Shown here: piece by piece, positions 1 through 8,520 of the stretch
Layout: each line of letters starts with the position of its first letter
How positions within the stretch are numbered: the stretch's first letter is position 1
Origin: Pullulanibacillus sp. KACC 23026
GTDB taxonomy: Bacteria > Bacillota > Bacilli > Bacillales > Sporolactobacillaceae
Direction of reading: 5' to 3'
DNA length: 64,000 nt
NCBI RefSeq assembly: GCF_029094525.1
Contig: NZ_CP119107.1
Coordinates: 2,604,001 to 2,668,000 of the forward strand
Notes under the pieces: model-generated
Told to the model about the DNA's origin: nothing
Database searches by the model: none
The model's input: the letters and a program-made list of their open reading frames with translations, nothing else
Translations under genes and position numbers: made by a program

Positions 1-135
1 CCAGTTTTTCTGTTCCCATCATTATATCGTTGCTATCCCTAGTATATGAACCAAATGCCAGAATAGTTAAAGAAAACACAGCTCGTGTCACGCCTTAAGG
101 TGATCGTGGGCGCTTAATTGCACTTAATTAATGTA

Positions 136-175
136 TAAAAAATAGAGAGCGATACAACGATCACTCTCTAGAAAA
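136..175 (-). terminator. Intrinsic terminator after ptsH
   Basis: On the minus strand the sequence forms a hairpin with arms AGAGAGTGAT and ATCGCTCTCT around a short loop, followed by a T-rich run. It lies just past the ptsH stop, so ptsH appears to end transcription here with no ptsI behind it. The remaining bases 1-135 hold no gene I can support. Confidence 0.75.
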
Positions 176-196
176 ATAGTAACTTAAGCAACAACT

Positions 197-463
197 TTAT
201 TCGGCAAGACCTTCACTCTTCAATCGATCAGTTAATCCTTCAATCGCTTCCTTAGCATCGCTGCCTTCAGCGGTGATGGTAATGTCTGCACCGTGGGCAA
301 TCCCAAGGGACATGACACCCATAATGGATTTCAAATTAACGGTTTTGTCTTTATAAGTAATTTCAATTTCAGCTGCATATTGATTAGCTTCGTTGACAAT
401 TGCTGTTGCCGGACGTGCGTGAATACCTGCTTCACTAACAACCTTAAACGTTTTGCTTTCCAT
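197..463 (-). CDS. ptsH: Phosphocarrier protein HPr
   Basis: HPr carries phosphate from enzyme I to the sugar-specific EIIA domains of the PTS. In Firmicutes, HPr phosphorylated on Ser46 is the CcpA corepressor. The 88-residue length is the family norm. The active-site motif GIHARPA places His15, and [12 protein letters not shown] places the regulatory Ser46, so this is a true HPr and not Crh, which lacks His15. A GGAGG-type site lies just before the ATG. Unusually, no ptsI follows: a strong terminator sits directly downstream, so the gene seems monocistronic. Catabolite control through it would bear on the many sugar genes in this window (inference). Confidence 0.95.
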   Translation of the reverse strand: MESKTFKVVSEAGIHARPATAIVNEANQYAAEIEITYKDKTVNLKSIMGVMSLGIAHGADITITAEGSDAKEAIEGLTDRLKSEGLAE

Positions 464-588
464 AAAATATGCCTCCTCTAAATTACCTGCTCTTGATTTT
501 AATATGAATAAATAAAGGTCGCATTTACATTTTATACAAAAACTTAACGAAACAACAACAACTATTTTTCAAAAAAGAAACAAATTTT

Positions 589-1179
589 TTATGACTTTAA
601 AGCATCTAAGAAATAACGTTGAAGCAAGTCTTGCCGAATCGCTTCCCATTCTTCTCTAAGAATGCCATAACGGATCGAGTCATAGTAAACACCTTGATAA
701 TGTCGGCATTTGCGAATCCGTGATTCCAAGACCATGCCACATTTTTCTCCAACCTTCATCATCCGCTCATTGCCAGACCAAGTTGTAAATCCGATTCTTA
801 CTAAAGGAAAACGTTCAAACAAATGCTCCATCCAAAGAATGAGGGCTTGGGTTCCATATCCACCATTCCAATACTTTGGATCATAGATGACAATCCCCAT
901 CTCTAACCAATACGAAGGTCGATGCTCCCAATAAAAAGTAACGATACCAATTGGCTCACCTTCCATTGTCTCAATAACAAATCGTTGCTTTTCCTCCATC
1001 TCTTCAAGCATTTGCTGCTTAAACAAGCGAAAGCTGGGCTTATGATAAGGAAAATACGGGGCATCCCACTTCTTCCACTCTGGAATCTTATTCCCACTTA
1101 CTCCATGCATCAATTGATAGATGACTGGAAAATCCTGTTTCACCATTGGGCGTATCGAAACACGTCTTTTTTGGTCCAA
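589..1179 (-). CDS. GNAT-family N-acetyltransferase (RimJ/RimL type)
   Basis: This 196-residue protein would transfer an acetyl group from acetyl-CoA to an amine, but the acceptor is unknown. The segment NGGYGTQALILW near the middle is the acetyl-CoA pyrophosphate-binding motif, and the layout resembles RimJ/RimL-like Acetyltransf_3 proteins. The start is a TTG (LDQKRRVS), chosen because a strong AGGGGGG ribosome site precedes it. It stands alone between ptsH and a methyltransferase gene, both on the same strand, with about 100 bp on either side. Family assignment is solid. The substrate cannot be read from the sequence. Confidence 0.8.
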   Translation of the reverse strand: MDQKRRVSIRPMVKQDFPVIYQLMHGVSGNKIPEWKKWDAPYFPYHKPSFRLFKQQMLEEMEEKQRFVIETMEGEPIGIVTFYWEHRPSYWLEMGIVIYDPKYWNGGYGTQALILWMEHLFERFPLVRIGFTTWSGNERMMKVGEKCGMVLESRIRKCRHYQGVYYDSIRYGILREEWEAIRQDLLQRYFLDALKS

Positions 1180-1277
1180 CTTCGATTCCCCCCTATTTGT
1201 AAGGCGTTTATCTTAATAGTCTACTTGAGTTAATCATACCTCAAGTTGTAAGTGATTTCACTCATACGTTATTCGTT

Positions 1278-1892
1278 CTAGAATTCCAATCTATAGATTA
1301 AAAACCTCTCCTGTACATCTGTTTCATATAAACCCTTTAAAACAATTTCTTTTTTTAACTTAAACGGGGTCTGGTTCTCTAGAAAATCGATATAGGCCTC
1401 TGATGGGTAATATAAGAGAACCTCAATATCTCTTGGTGCTTTTTCATAAGACTGAAGAATATTCCAGATAATCGTTCTGAAAATCTCTATTGAAAATGGG
1501 TTAAAAAAATAAAAGTGATTGTCATTTGAATTTACGGGATAGTCTTCTGCTAAACAATTATAGAGCCTCACGTCGCCTTCTTTGACTCGATGCCTCTTCT
1601 TGTAGCTTTCGAGATTCTCTTCAGCGTTTCGATATAGCCGCTCATTTTTCTCCACACCGGCAACCTGTACTTTGAAAAAGTGATGAATATAGAAAAGGAT
1701 CCTGCCTTTTCCACACCCAAAGTCGACAATTCGGTCACCGTCTTTTACTTCAAACCGTCTCACTAGTTCATCAAGTGCACTGTAAGGGGTTGGTTCATAA
1801 GGATAGTAGTGAAGGTCGCTCCTATCATAAAGCTTTCGGCTCTCCGTTTTTATATGTAGATGTTTATCATAATCAGAGTCTTTCATCATCAT
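1278..1892 (-). CDS. Class I SAM-dependent methyltransferase
   Basis: A 204-residue protein with a Rossmann-type methyltransferase core. VDFGCGKGR at about residues 56-64 is motif I, the SAM-binding glycine loop, and the acidic residue in GVEKNERLY is the expected ribose contact. The region NHFYFFNPFSIE fits motif IV. The start has three consecutive ATG codons after an AAGGAAG site; the third (1886) gives the best spacing, but the first is kept here. No substrate is evident from the sequence or the neighbours. Confidence 0.75.
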   Translation of the reverse strand: MMMKDSDYDKHLHIKTESRKLYDRSDLHYYPYEPTPYSALDELVRRFEVKDGDRIVDFGCGKGRILFYIHHFFKVQVAGVEKNERLYRNAEENLESYKKRHRVKEGDVRLYNCLAEDYPVNSNDNHFYFFNPFSIEIFRTIIWNILQSYEKAPRDIEVLLYYPSEAYIDFLENQTPFKLKKEIVLKGLYETDVQERFLIYRLEF

Positions 1893-1960
1893 TTCTTCCT
1901 TTTTCCAAATGAGTTAAGGTTAAATAAAGTTTAAACAATAGACCAATCTTTGTCCAAATA

Positions 1961-1993
1961 AAAAACAAGCCCCCGGACTTTTGGAGGCTTCAA
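1961..1993 (-). terminator. Intrinsic terminator after MFS porter
   Basis: Minus-strand hairpin with arms AAGCCTCC and GGGGGCTT closed by a short loop and followed by GTTTTTT. It lies about 30 bp past the stop of the MFS sugar porter. Confidence 0.7.
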
Positions 1994-2021
1994 TGATGTT
2001 TTGCTTCTTCTATTAAAAGCT

Positions 2022-3326
2022 TTAAGAGTATTTTCTCTCGCTAACTGTCTTACCAAAGCGTTCCTCTTCAATTTCTTTCAGTGATTTTCCGAGTGTATTA
2101 GGTGCTAGCGTAATCCCGATGATAAAGTGAATGACTAAAAATCCAATCATGACGAGTCCTGCGACCTTGAAGTTAAGAGCATCCATGAGCAGCGGTAAAA
2201 TAAAGGACCAAATAGCAACAGCTACACGAGCCAGGAAGAACATAAAACCTTGAGCCCCGGCCCGGTAGTGTGTCGGGAATAATTCACCGCCCCACAAGCC
2301 ATAGAAAGCTTGAGCGCCAAAGCCCGCTGCACATCCCCAAAGGATAACAAAGGCAAATAACGTAAACCACCCCATTGGAGCGAACGTAAGAATAAGCCAA
2401 GCAACAATTCCCATGACCGCTCCTAGACCAAACAAGAAGCGTCGACTGATGCGGTCACCGCATTTCATGAAGACAAAATAGGTAGTTAAACAAGTTAGTC
2501 CCCATAAAAAGACTTGCAAGAGGTTCGCTTGTTCACTGGATAACCCGCCAACATGCTGATAAATATAAGGCATAAAATAACCCATGGCTCCAGCTGTCAA
2601 ATTCCAGAACAAGTAAATCCCGACTAAAAGAAAAAGTGCTTGTCGATTCACTTTAAGCTTGAGAAGATCCTTAAAAGATTTTTCTGGTAATAGACCTGAT
2701 TGATTAATTTTTTGTTCTTTATCCTTTTCTTCTTTCCAAATAGTAGATTCAGATAAACCTTGACGAATGTACCACGTAATAAAAGCAATCACCATCAAAT
2801 GAAGAAAAATAATCCGACTGCCGAGCAAGCCGAGAGGTGATAATAAGACGGCCAATAGGAAGGTTAAGGCAGGGCCAAAAGACCAGGCGAGTTGTGCCGT
2901 TCCAACGTGTGCGGCCCGTTTTTGATGGGGAGCCTCTTCGGCAATATAAGTCCAAGATGCAGGGATTCCAGCTCCAACCGAAACGCCTGTGATAATTGTA
3001 CCCACTAAAAGCATTGGGAAATTGAAGGAACAAGCAATAATCAGTATACCAAGCATGTAGGCAAGCAGATCATATGTATAGATAAACTTACGGCCATACT
3101 TATCACACAAGTACCCGCCAATAATGGCACCAATTGCAGCCCCTAAAGCGTTTGCACTTAATGCGCTTAAAAAACTGATGGCTAAACTATGTAAATGTAA
3201 ATAAGCCTGCCACAAAGATAAACTGCTCGCTGCGGCAATAATGGAACCTGCCTCAATGTAATTTGACATTGCCACAGAAATGGTCGCCTTCCAACCAGAA
3301 GTGGATTTGCTTCCGAGTTTCGCCAT
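2022..3326 (-). CDS. MFS sugar porter, possibly L-rhamnose uptake
   Basis: A 434-residue 12-helix major facilitator. The loop 2-3 signature DKYGRKF and the tail TLGKSLKEIEEE, a variant of the sugar-porter end motif, place it among proton-linked sugar symporters. The start at MAKLGS was chosen because a clean AGGAGGG site sits 7 bp upstream; a longer frame would begin inside the upstream region with no such site. It is co-directional with the rhamnose operon but separated from rhaM by a terminator and a 156-bp repeat, so it is probably transcribed on its own. A role in rhamnose or rhamnoside uptake is inferred only from position. A cre-like palindrome lies upstream. Confidence 0.75.
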   Translation of the reverse strand: MAKLGSKSTSGWKATISVAMSNYIEAGSIIAAASSLSLWQAYLHLHSLAISFLSALSANALGAAIGAIIGGYLCDKYGRKFIYTYDLLAYMLGILIIACSFNFPMLLVGTIITGVSVGAGIPASWTYIAEEAPHQKRAAHVGTAQLAWSFGPALTFLLAVLLSPLGLLGSRIIFLHLMVIAFITWYIRQGLSESTIWKEEKDKEQKINQSGLLPEKSFKDLLKLKVNRQALFLLVGIYLFWNLTAGAMGYFMPYIYQHVGGLSSEQANLLQVFLWGLTCLTTYFVFMKCGDRISRRFLFGLGAVMGIVAWLILTFAPMGWFTLFAFVILWGCAAGFGAQAFYGLWGGELFPTHYRAGAQGFMFFLARVAVAIWSFILPLLMDALNFKVAGLVMIGFLVIHFIIGITLAPNTLGKSLKEIEEERFGKTVSERKYS

Positions 3327-3376
3327 GGTGAACTCCCTCCTATTCGCAAGCGCTTCACATACTGTATTCAAAGGAA

Positions 3377-3390
3377 CGAAAGCGCTTTAG
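3377..3390. promoter_or_regulatory. cre-like site upstream of MFS porter
   Basis: The 14-mer CGAAAGCGCTTTAG has the AAAGCGCTTT core of a catabolite-responsive element and matches about 11 of 14 positions of the Bacillus consensus. It sits 50 bp before the porter start. CcpA binding is inferred. Confidence 0.4.
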
Positions 3391-3448
3391 TCTTTATCTA
3401 TATATTAGGGTAAATTGACTGAAAAATCAACACAAACACAAAAATTAT

Positions 3449-3471
3449 GTTTATTTTTATTTGTTTATATG
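3449..3471. promoter_or_regulatory. T-rich motif, possible RhaR operator (porter side)
   Basis: A run of TTTATTTTTATTTG-type repeats upstream of the sugar porter resembles a run at 12981-13007 upstream of rhaEW. DeoR-family repressors often bind repeated T-rich half sites, so both could be RhaR operators. The match is low complexity and therefore weak evidence. Confidence 0.25.
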
Positions 3472-3609
3472 TTTTTGTAAAGCGTTTTCTGCTATCAAGT
3501 CACAAAATACTCTCCCAAGCTCTTCTCCACAGCTAAAAAGACATAAGACTTATCCTTAATCGGTTCTCTTGAAGATGCGATTTTAGCCGTACATCCGTTC
3601 CAAATAGAA

Positions 3610-3765
3610 GAAGCCGGGGCAAAACTAAACTAACTGACTTAAATTCTGAACACTAAATGTTTATAAGAACAGAAACAAATTTAAACGAAAAGCCGAACCC
3701 AACACGTTAAAAGGTGTGAATAAGTTCGGTTTTTTCTCTTCGTCAAATACTTCCGTCCCAGCTTC
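3610..3765. repeat. MITE-like repeat, short copy
   Basis: A 156-bp intergenic element with imperfect terminal inverted repeats: GAAGCCGGGGCAAAAC at the left and, read inward from the right, GAAGCTGGGACGGAAG. Near its right end an AACCGAAC-like arm pairs with GTTCGGTTT. The same element occurs at 59780-60084, where about 150 bp of extra sequence sits in the middle. It encodes nothing recognisable. I see no clear target-site duplication. Confidence 0.75.
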
Positions 3766-3823
3766 TTTTCATGTCTCTAGACCTGACTCTAATAGATCTA
3801 AATGTTTGTTTCGCTTTGTTTTT

Positions 3824-3850
3824 AGAAAAACTTGGCTTACCGCCAAGTCC
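3824..3850 (-). terminator. Intrinsic terminator after rhaM
   Basis: Perfect 7-bp minus-strand hairpin ACTTGGC / GCCAAGT with a 5-nt loop and a following TTTTTCT run. It marks the end of the rhamnose operon, about 40 bp past the rhaM stop. Confidence 0.85.
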
Positions 3851-3890
3851 TTAATAACGGAGCCTAAAAAATCCGAACATAAGCCCAAAA

Positions 3891-4205
3891 TTATGCCATG
3901 TAAAAAACAGGATGTAATTCTTTTGAAACCGGGCTATGATCCTCATTCGTTTCCATCAACGGGTCCATGAAATGCCACCATTTTTGGCAAACCGCCGTTT
4001 GGGACATTTGCGCCCATTTTTCTTCACTCTCAATTTCGAGATAAGCAAACAGCTGCCCTGAATCTCGGTCAAGAAAAATAGAATAATTGCTCGCTCCGTG
4101 ATTTTTCAACTCAGCCACCATCTCTGGCCAAATTTCCGTATGTCTTTTTTCGTATTCCTCATAAGCATCCTTTTTCACATACATGATAGATGCGATTCGC
4201 TTCAT
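3891..4205 (-). CDS. rhaM: L-rhamnose mutarotase
   Basis: RhaM interconverts the alpha and beta anomers of L-rhamnose, supplying the form used by the isomerase. The chosen ATG (MKRIASIMYVKK) gives 104 residues, the typical family length, and follows a GGGAGTGG site; a longer frame would overlap the upstream regulator gene. Conserved family features are visible: the catalytic-type histidine in YEKRHTEIWPEM, the segment NYSIFLD, and the WWHFMDPLM motif near the end. It is the last gene of the rhamnose operon, 28 bp after rhaR and just before a strong terminator. Confidence 0.92.
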   Translation of the reverse strand: MKRIASIMYVKKDAYEEYEKRHTEIWPEMVAELKNHGASNYSIFLDRDSGQLFAYLEIESEEKWAQMSQTAVCQKWWHFMDPLMETNEDHSPVSKELHPVFYMA

Positions 4206-4233
4206 TTCGACCACTCCCAATGCCTGCCTTAAA

Positions 4234-4995
4234 TTAAACACACTTATACACTATAGATAAATGCTGCATGGCTTGATGTTCTTCTTTTGTTAATCTATGA
4301 TCCGTTATAATCATATCTATGTCAGTCAGAGAATTCGTAATCTGGACGAATGTCCTTGTTTGAAACTTAGAAGAATCGACTAGTAATATTGTTTTGTCAG
4401 AGACAGCCAGTATCTCTTTTCTTAGTAACGCCTGCCACTCATTCGAATCCGATATCCCTGTCTCAAAGTCGATCCCTTGGCATGAAATAAAGGCCTTGCT
4501 AACATGATAGGCTCTAAGTGAACGTGAGGCGAGCGGTCCGACAAAGGACAGAGATTTTGGTGATAACATGCCGCCAACCGAAATGACCTGAATGTTATCC
4601 TTTTTGCTTAATGCGAGCGCGACGTTGATGGAATTAGTAATAACCGTTAAAGGCTGGTTGGGGATTTCCTGAGCCATGTACCACGAGGTTGTGCTGGCGT
4701 CTAGAATAATCTTATCACCAGGTTCAATGAACTGAATGGCAGCTTGAGCGATCGCTCTTTTTTGTTTTTGATTGGTAATCTCTCTTTCTCGATAAGAAAT
4801 TTCGAGGGAGTCGTTCTCAAGTCGAACCGCTCCGCCATGGCTTCGGCGCAAGGCTCGAAGTTTTTCGAGTTTTTCAAGATCCCGCCTGATCGTTTCCTCA
4901 GTTACATTAAATAACTGGCTCAATTCCGTTACACGAACGCTTATCTTTTCGTTAACTAACTCCACAATTTTCCGCTGGCGATCCGCAACAAGCAC
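4234..4995 (-). CDS. rhaR: DeoR-family regulator of rhamnose genes
   Basis: A 253-residue DeoR-type repressor. The N-terminal winged helix reads RQRKIVELVNEKISV with recognition helix TEETIRRDLEKLEK, followed by the family hallmark LRRSHGGAV. The C-terminal DeoRC sugar-phosphate sensor domain contains the DASTTSWYMA and ITNSINVA segments. The start is the GTG of VLVADRQRK, because an AGGAGGTGG site lies directly before it; the longer frame would place that site inside the coding region. It sits between rhaA and rhaM, as in the Bacillus rha locus, where the DeoR protein is RhaR (YulB). The inducer is probably a rhamnose pathway phosphate ester (inference). Confidence 0.85.
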   Translation of the reverse strand: MLVADRQRKIVELVNEKISVRVTELSQLFNVTEETIRRDLEKLEKLRALRRSHGGAVRLENDSLEISYREREITNQKQKRAIAQAAIQFIEPGDKIILDASTTSWYMAQEIPNQPLTVITNSINVALALSKKDNIQVISVGGMLSPKSLSFVGPLASRSLRAYHVSKAFISCQGIDFETGISDSNEWQALLRKEILAVSDKTILLVDSSKFQTRTFVQITNSLTDIDMIITDHRLTKEEHQAMQHLSIVYKCV

Positions 4996-5089
4996 ATTCC
5001 CCACCTCCTCTATTTCCACTCTATGTGTTTTTCAAAAGAGTTAAGCGTTTCAGTGAAATAGAGAGGGAGTCTTCCCTCCCTATGTTTCT

Positions 5090-6346
5090 CTATTTTCTTT
5101 TTGAAAGGACCGCTTCCTCGTAGGTTTTTATTTCTTTCAACCATTCTTCTTTAACTGGTACACCCATCTTTTCACAATAGTAATCCCAAACAGCGCCAAA
5201 TGGATAGGTCTTGAACTCTTCCATTAATGCCAGTCGGTCTGTGAAATGGCCTTCTTCCTGCAGCTGCTTAAGCTGCTCATTCGGAACAAGCATCGCGTAA
5301 AGAAGCGCTTTAATCATATTGCGTGTACCGATCGTCCAGGCGGCGATTCGATTGATGCTGGCATCAAAGAAGTCAAGTCCAATAATCACGCGATCTAAGG
5401 CATCATTCCGGACAATTTCAAGGGCAATTTCTTTTAATTCATCGTCAAAAATAACGACATGGTCACTGTCCCAGCGAACCGGGCGAGAAACGTGAAGGGC
5501 GAGTTTATCCGAATAAAGAAGCATGGAAGAAATCTTATTCGATACCGTTTCTGTTGGATGGAAATGCCCGGTATCAAGCAGGCAAAGTTTGTTATTCTTC
5601 AAAGCATACCCAAGATAGAATTCATGAGACCCAACCACATACGCTTCTGAGCCAATGCCAAATAACTTGCTTTCAATGGCATCTAGATTATGAGCTTCAT
5701 CGATATCCTCTGCAAAAATCTGGTCAAGTGAATCCTTCAATCGAAGACGCGGAGTCAGGCGATCACTTGGAATATCCTTATAGCCATCAGGAATCCAAAT
5801 GTTCGTCACGGCTGGCGTACCGAGTTCCTGGCCAAAATAGGCGCCAATCTTACGGCTCGCAATACAGTGGTCAATCCAAAACTTGCGAATTGCTTCATCA
5901 GGATGAGAGAGTGTGAGACCATCATCTGCTTTTGGGTGTGAGAAAAGAGTTGGATTGAAATCCAGACCTAGCCCGTGCTCCTTAGCCCAGTTCACCCAGT
6001 TTTCAAAGTGCTTAGGTTCAATCACATCCCGTTCAACTACTTCACCGTCTGTCTCCGCATAAATAGCATGGAGGTTGACGCGATGCTTTCCAGGAATCAA
6101 AGAAAGCGCCTTCTCAAGGTCCTGTCTCAGTTCTTCAGGATTGGTTGCTTTACCAGGATAGTTGCCTGTCACATCAATACCGCCAGACAGCTCATTTTGG
6201 TTCACTTCAAATCCGGCAATATCATCCCCTTGCCAACAATGGATGGAAACCGGAATGGTGCTTAATTTCTTAAGGACCGCTTCAACATCAATTCCCCATT
6301 TTTCATAGTCTTGTTTTGCTAATTCATAAGCTTCTTTAATTGCCAT
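5090..6346 (-). CDS. rhaA: L-rhamnose isomerase
   Basis: RhaA converts L-rhamnose to L-rhamnulose in a metal-dependent TIM barrel. The 418-residue length is the family norm. Recognisable segments include [17 protein letters not shown] near the N-terminus, the metal-ligand region [24 protein letters not shown] cut here into [28 protein letters not shown], and [14 protein letters not shown]. The start ATG follows a GAGAGGGG site 8 bp away. It is 18 bp behind rhaB, so the two are tightly coupled. Confidence 0.95.
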   Translation of the reverse strand: MAIKEAYELAKQDYEKWGIDVEAVLKKLSTIPVSIHCWQGDDIAGFEVNQNELSGGIDVTGNYPGKATNPEELRQDLEKALSLIPGKHRVNLHAIYAETDGEVVERDVIEPKHFENWVNWAKEHGLGLDFNPTLFSHPKADDGLTLSHPDEAIRKFWIDHCIASRKIGAYFGQELGTPAVTNIWIPDGYKDIPSDRLTPRLRLKDSLDQIFAEDIDEAHNLDAIESKLFGIGSEAYVVGSHEFYLGYALKNNKLCLLDTGHFHPTETVSNKISSMLLYSDKLALHVSRPVRWDSDHVVIFDDELKEIALEIVRNDALDRVIIGLDFFDASINRIAAWTIGTRNMIKALLYAMLVPNEQLKQLQEEGHFTDRLALMEEFKTYPFGAVWDYYCEKMGVPVKEEWLKEIKTYEEAVLSKRK

Positions 6347-6364
6347 TTTATTAGCCCCTCTCTA

Positions 6365-7777
6365 TTAATAACTGACCGCTTTTTCAAAGATTTTAATTGG
6401 AAAAGATTCTCGAATCAGCTGTCTCGCTTCCTTTAAATTGGATAGATCACCTAAAGCCATTAATTGTGCCACAATATTTCCTATAGCGGTCGCCTCCACG
6501 GGTCCAGCGAGCACTTGCTTGTCAGTCACATTAGCAATCCACTGATTCAACAACTCATTTTGACAACCGCCCCCGATCACATTAATTTTATTGAATGATT
6601 TCTCAAAGATCGCTTCGATTTCATCAATTGCTTTTTGATAGCTGACAACAAGACTATCGTAAATACATTTTGCCAATTCACCTGGAGTCTGAGGTATCAT
6701 TAAGCTATTTTCTTGGCAATACGCTTGAATCTCTTCGATCATGTTTTCCGGATTCAGAAATCGAGGATCATCCACATTAATAATCGTCTTAAAATAAGAA
6801 GCTTCCTTAGCAAGATCGACAAGTTTTTCAAAAGAAAAAGCGCTGCCTAAATGCCTTTTGATTTCTTGAATCATCCAAAGTCCCATAATGTTTTTCAAAA
6901 ATCGAAAACGATAATCGATGCCGCCTTCATTTGTAAAATTATAATCAAGCGCTTTCGTTACACAGATCGGAAAATGGTTTTCCACGCCGATCAGCGACCA
7001 AGTTCCTGAACTGATGTAAATCGTATCCTCTTGTTCAGGAACGGATACGACTGCAGAACCCGTATCATGAGTCGCAGGCAATATCACCTTGAGGTCAAAG
7101 CCAAATTCCTGTACTAAATCTTGAGAAAGCGTCCCTAAAATGGTTTTTGGGCGTTTAATCGTTTGGAACATCTCAACGTTTAAGCCTAATAGAGCCAATA
7201 GCTCTCGGTCCCACTGCTTCGTAAACGCATTCACTAATTGCGTGGAAGTGGCATTCGTATATTCATTCACTTTAACACCGGTCAATAAATAATTGAGATA
7301 ATCCGGAATCATGAGAAAGGTACGCGCCTTCTCTAGAATTTCAGGTTGCTGCTTCTTCAAAGCCATTAATTGATAGATTGTATTAAATTTTTGGAATTGA
7401 ATACCTGTTTCTAGGTACAGTCTTTCTTTAGAAATGAATTGAAAGACTTCCTCCATCATGCCATCCGTTCGGGAATCGCGATAAGCGACCGCCTCTGTCA
7501 ATAACTGATCATTTTCATCTAATAAAACAAAGTCAACCGCCCAAGTATCAATGCCAATACTCTCTGGAATAATCCCGCGTTCCTTACATTTATGAATCCC
7601 ATTCTTTATTTCTTGAAAAAGACGCTCTACATCCCAACAGTCATAGCCGCCTCGTTTAATGAGTCCGTTTTCAAAACGATGCAGCTCTTCTAATTTCAGG
7701 ACACCGGAGTCCAAGTAACCGAGCATCACACGGCCGCTTGAGGCACCAATATCCACCGCCAAGCTATAATTTGTCAT
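6365..7777 (-). CDS. rhaB: L-rhamnulokinase
   Basis: RhaB phosphorylates L-rhamnulose to L-rhamnulose-1-phosphate using ATP. The 470 residues show the FGGY-kinase fold: the N-terminal phosphate loop VDIGASSGRVMLGYL, the IGIDTWAVDFVLLD strand, YRDSRTDGMMEEV, THDTGSAVVSVP, the YISSGTWSLIG region and the C-terminal NVIGGGCQNELLNQ ATP-site motif. The start ATG follows GGAAGGG. The gene begins 41 bp after lutC, with no terminator between, which supports cotranscription of lactate and rhamnose genes. Confidence 0.95.
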   Translation of the reverse strand: MTNYSLAVDIGASSGRVMLGYLDSGVLKLEELHRFENGLIKRGGYDCWDVERLFQEIKNGIHKCKERGIIPESIGIDTWAVDFVLLDENDQLLTEAVAYRDSRTDGMMEEVFQFISKERLYLETGIQFQKFNTIYQLMALKKQQPEILEKARTFLMIPDYLNYLLTGVKVNEYTNATSTQLVNAFTKQWDRELLALLGLNVEMFQTIKRPKTILGTLSQDLVQEFGFDLKVILPATHDTGSAVVSVPEQEDTIYISSGTWSLIGVENHFPICVTKALDYNFTNEGGIDYRFRFLKNIMGLWMIQEIKRHLGSAFSFEKLVDLAKEASYFKTIINVDDPRFLNPENMIEEIQAYCQENSLMIPQTPGELAKCIYDSLVVSYQKAIDEIEAIFEKSFNKINVIGGGCQNELLNQWIANVTDKQVLAGPVEATAIGNIVAQLMALGDLSNLKEARQLIRESFPIKIFEKAVSY

Positions 7778-7818
7778 CGAACCCTTCCTTTTTAAAGAAC
7801 TTTAGATTTTCTCTTAGC

Positions 7819-8520
7819 CTATTGATCTTCAAGAATAAGATAGCCGACTTTTATTGGTCCATGAACGCCCACCACCATGTTCATCTCAATATCGGCACTG
7901 TTACTAGGTCCTGAAACCATATTGATATAGCTTTCGATCGTCTCCCCCTGTTTAACTCGGTCTCCTATCGTTTTCGTGACTTGAGTTAATCGCGGGACAA
8001 TAGAACTCTTGTTCAGAAGGACAATCGAGACTTTTGGAAGCAGGCTGATCGATCGGGCCTTTTCTTTGTTATGAAAAAAAACAGTCGTTCCCGATTCCGC
8101 GAGGGCTTGGTCGCTGAAAGAAATCCCGATCGTCGCTTGCTTCGCTTGCTCAATATTGAAATCCCCTAGCCGTAAATTCCAAAAATAAGTGTCGAGTTCG
8201 CTTAAAAAATCTCGAATCCCAATACTTTCAAATCTTGGATCATTGGAAGCCACAATTGGACCGCCGCCGTATGACTGAATCATCTCTGCCAAATTAACTT
8301 TTAAATGATCAAGAGAAGTCATCACGACGTCTGTTCCCTGGCGTTTACACGATTGCAGAAAGACCTCTAATAGTTCATCCTGAGTGGCTTTTTTATAGAC
8401 CTCCCATTGAGGCTTATACGTCCACGAAGGCTCTTCAACTCGTTCTGGTTTAGCTCGGCCAAGCTTATTTGCAATAGACGAAAGGAATTTCTCACGCCCT
8501 TGTATGACACCTTTAGTCAT
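7819..8520 (-). CDS. lutC: L-lactate utilisation protein LutC
   Basis: LutC is a subunit of the LutABC complex that oxidises L-lactate to pyruvate in Bacillus. The 233-residue product is almost all LUD domain, with the conserved [17 protein letters not shown] segment and [11 protein letters not shown]. The ATG start ([13 protein letters not shown]) was chosen because an AAGGAGGG site precedes it by 8 bp; it overlaps the end of lutB by 8 bp, a sign of translational coupling. The longer frame would start inside lutB without a better site. Confidence 0.9.
   Translation of the reverse strand: MTKGVIQGREKFLSSIANKLGRAKPERVEEPSWTYKPQWEVYKKATQDELLEVFLQSCKRQGTDVVMTSLDHLKVNLAEMIQSYGGGPIVASNDPRFESIGIRDFLSELDTYFWNLRLGDFNIEQAKQATIGISFSDQALAESGTTVFFHNKEKARSISLLPKVSIVLLNKSSIVPRLTQVTKTIGDRVKQGETIESYINMVSGPSNSADIEMNMVVGVHGPIKVGYLILEDQ

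Noticed and set aside
3716-3970. 84-codon plus-strand frame opposite the rhaM end
   Set aside because: It runs through the MITE-like repeat, the terminator and the antisense of rhaM; no coding support.
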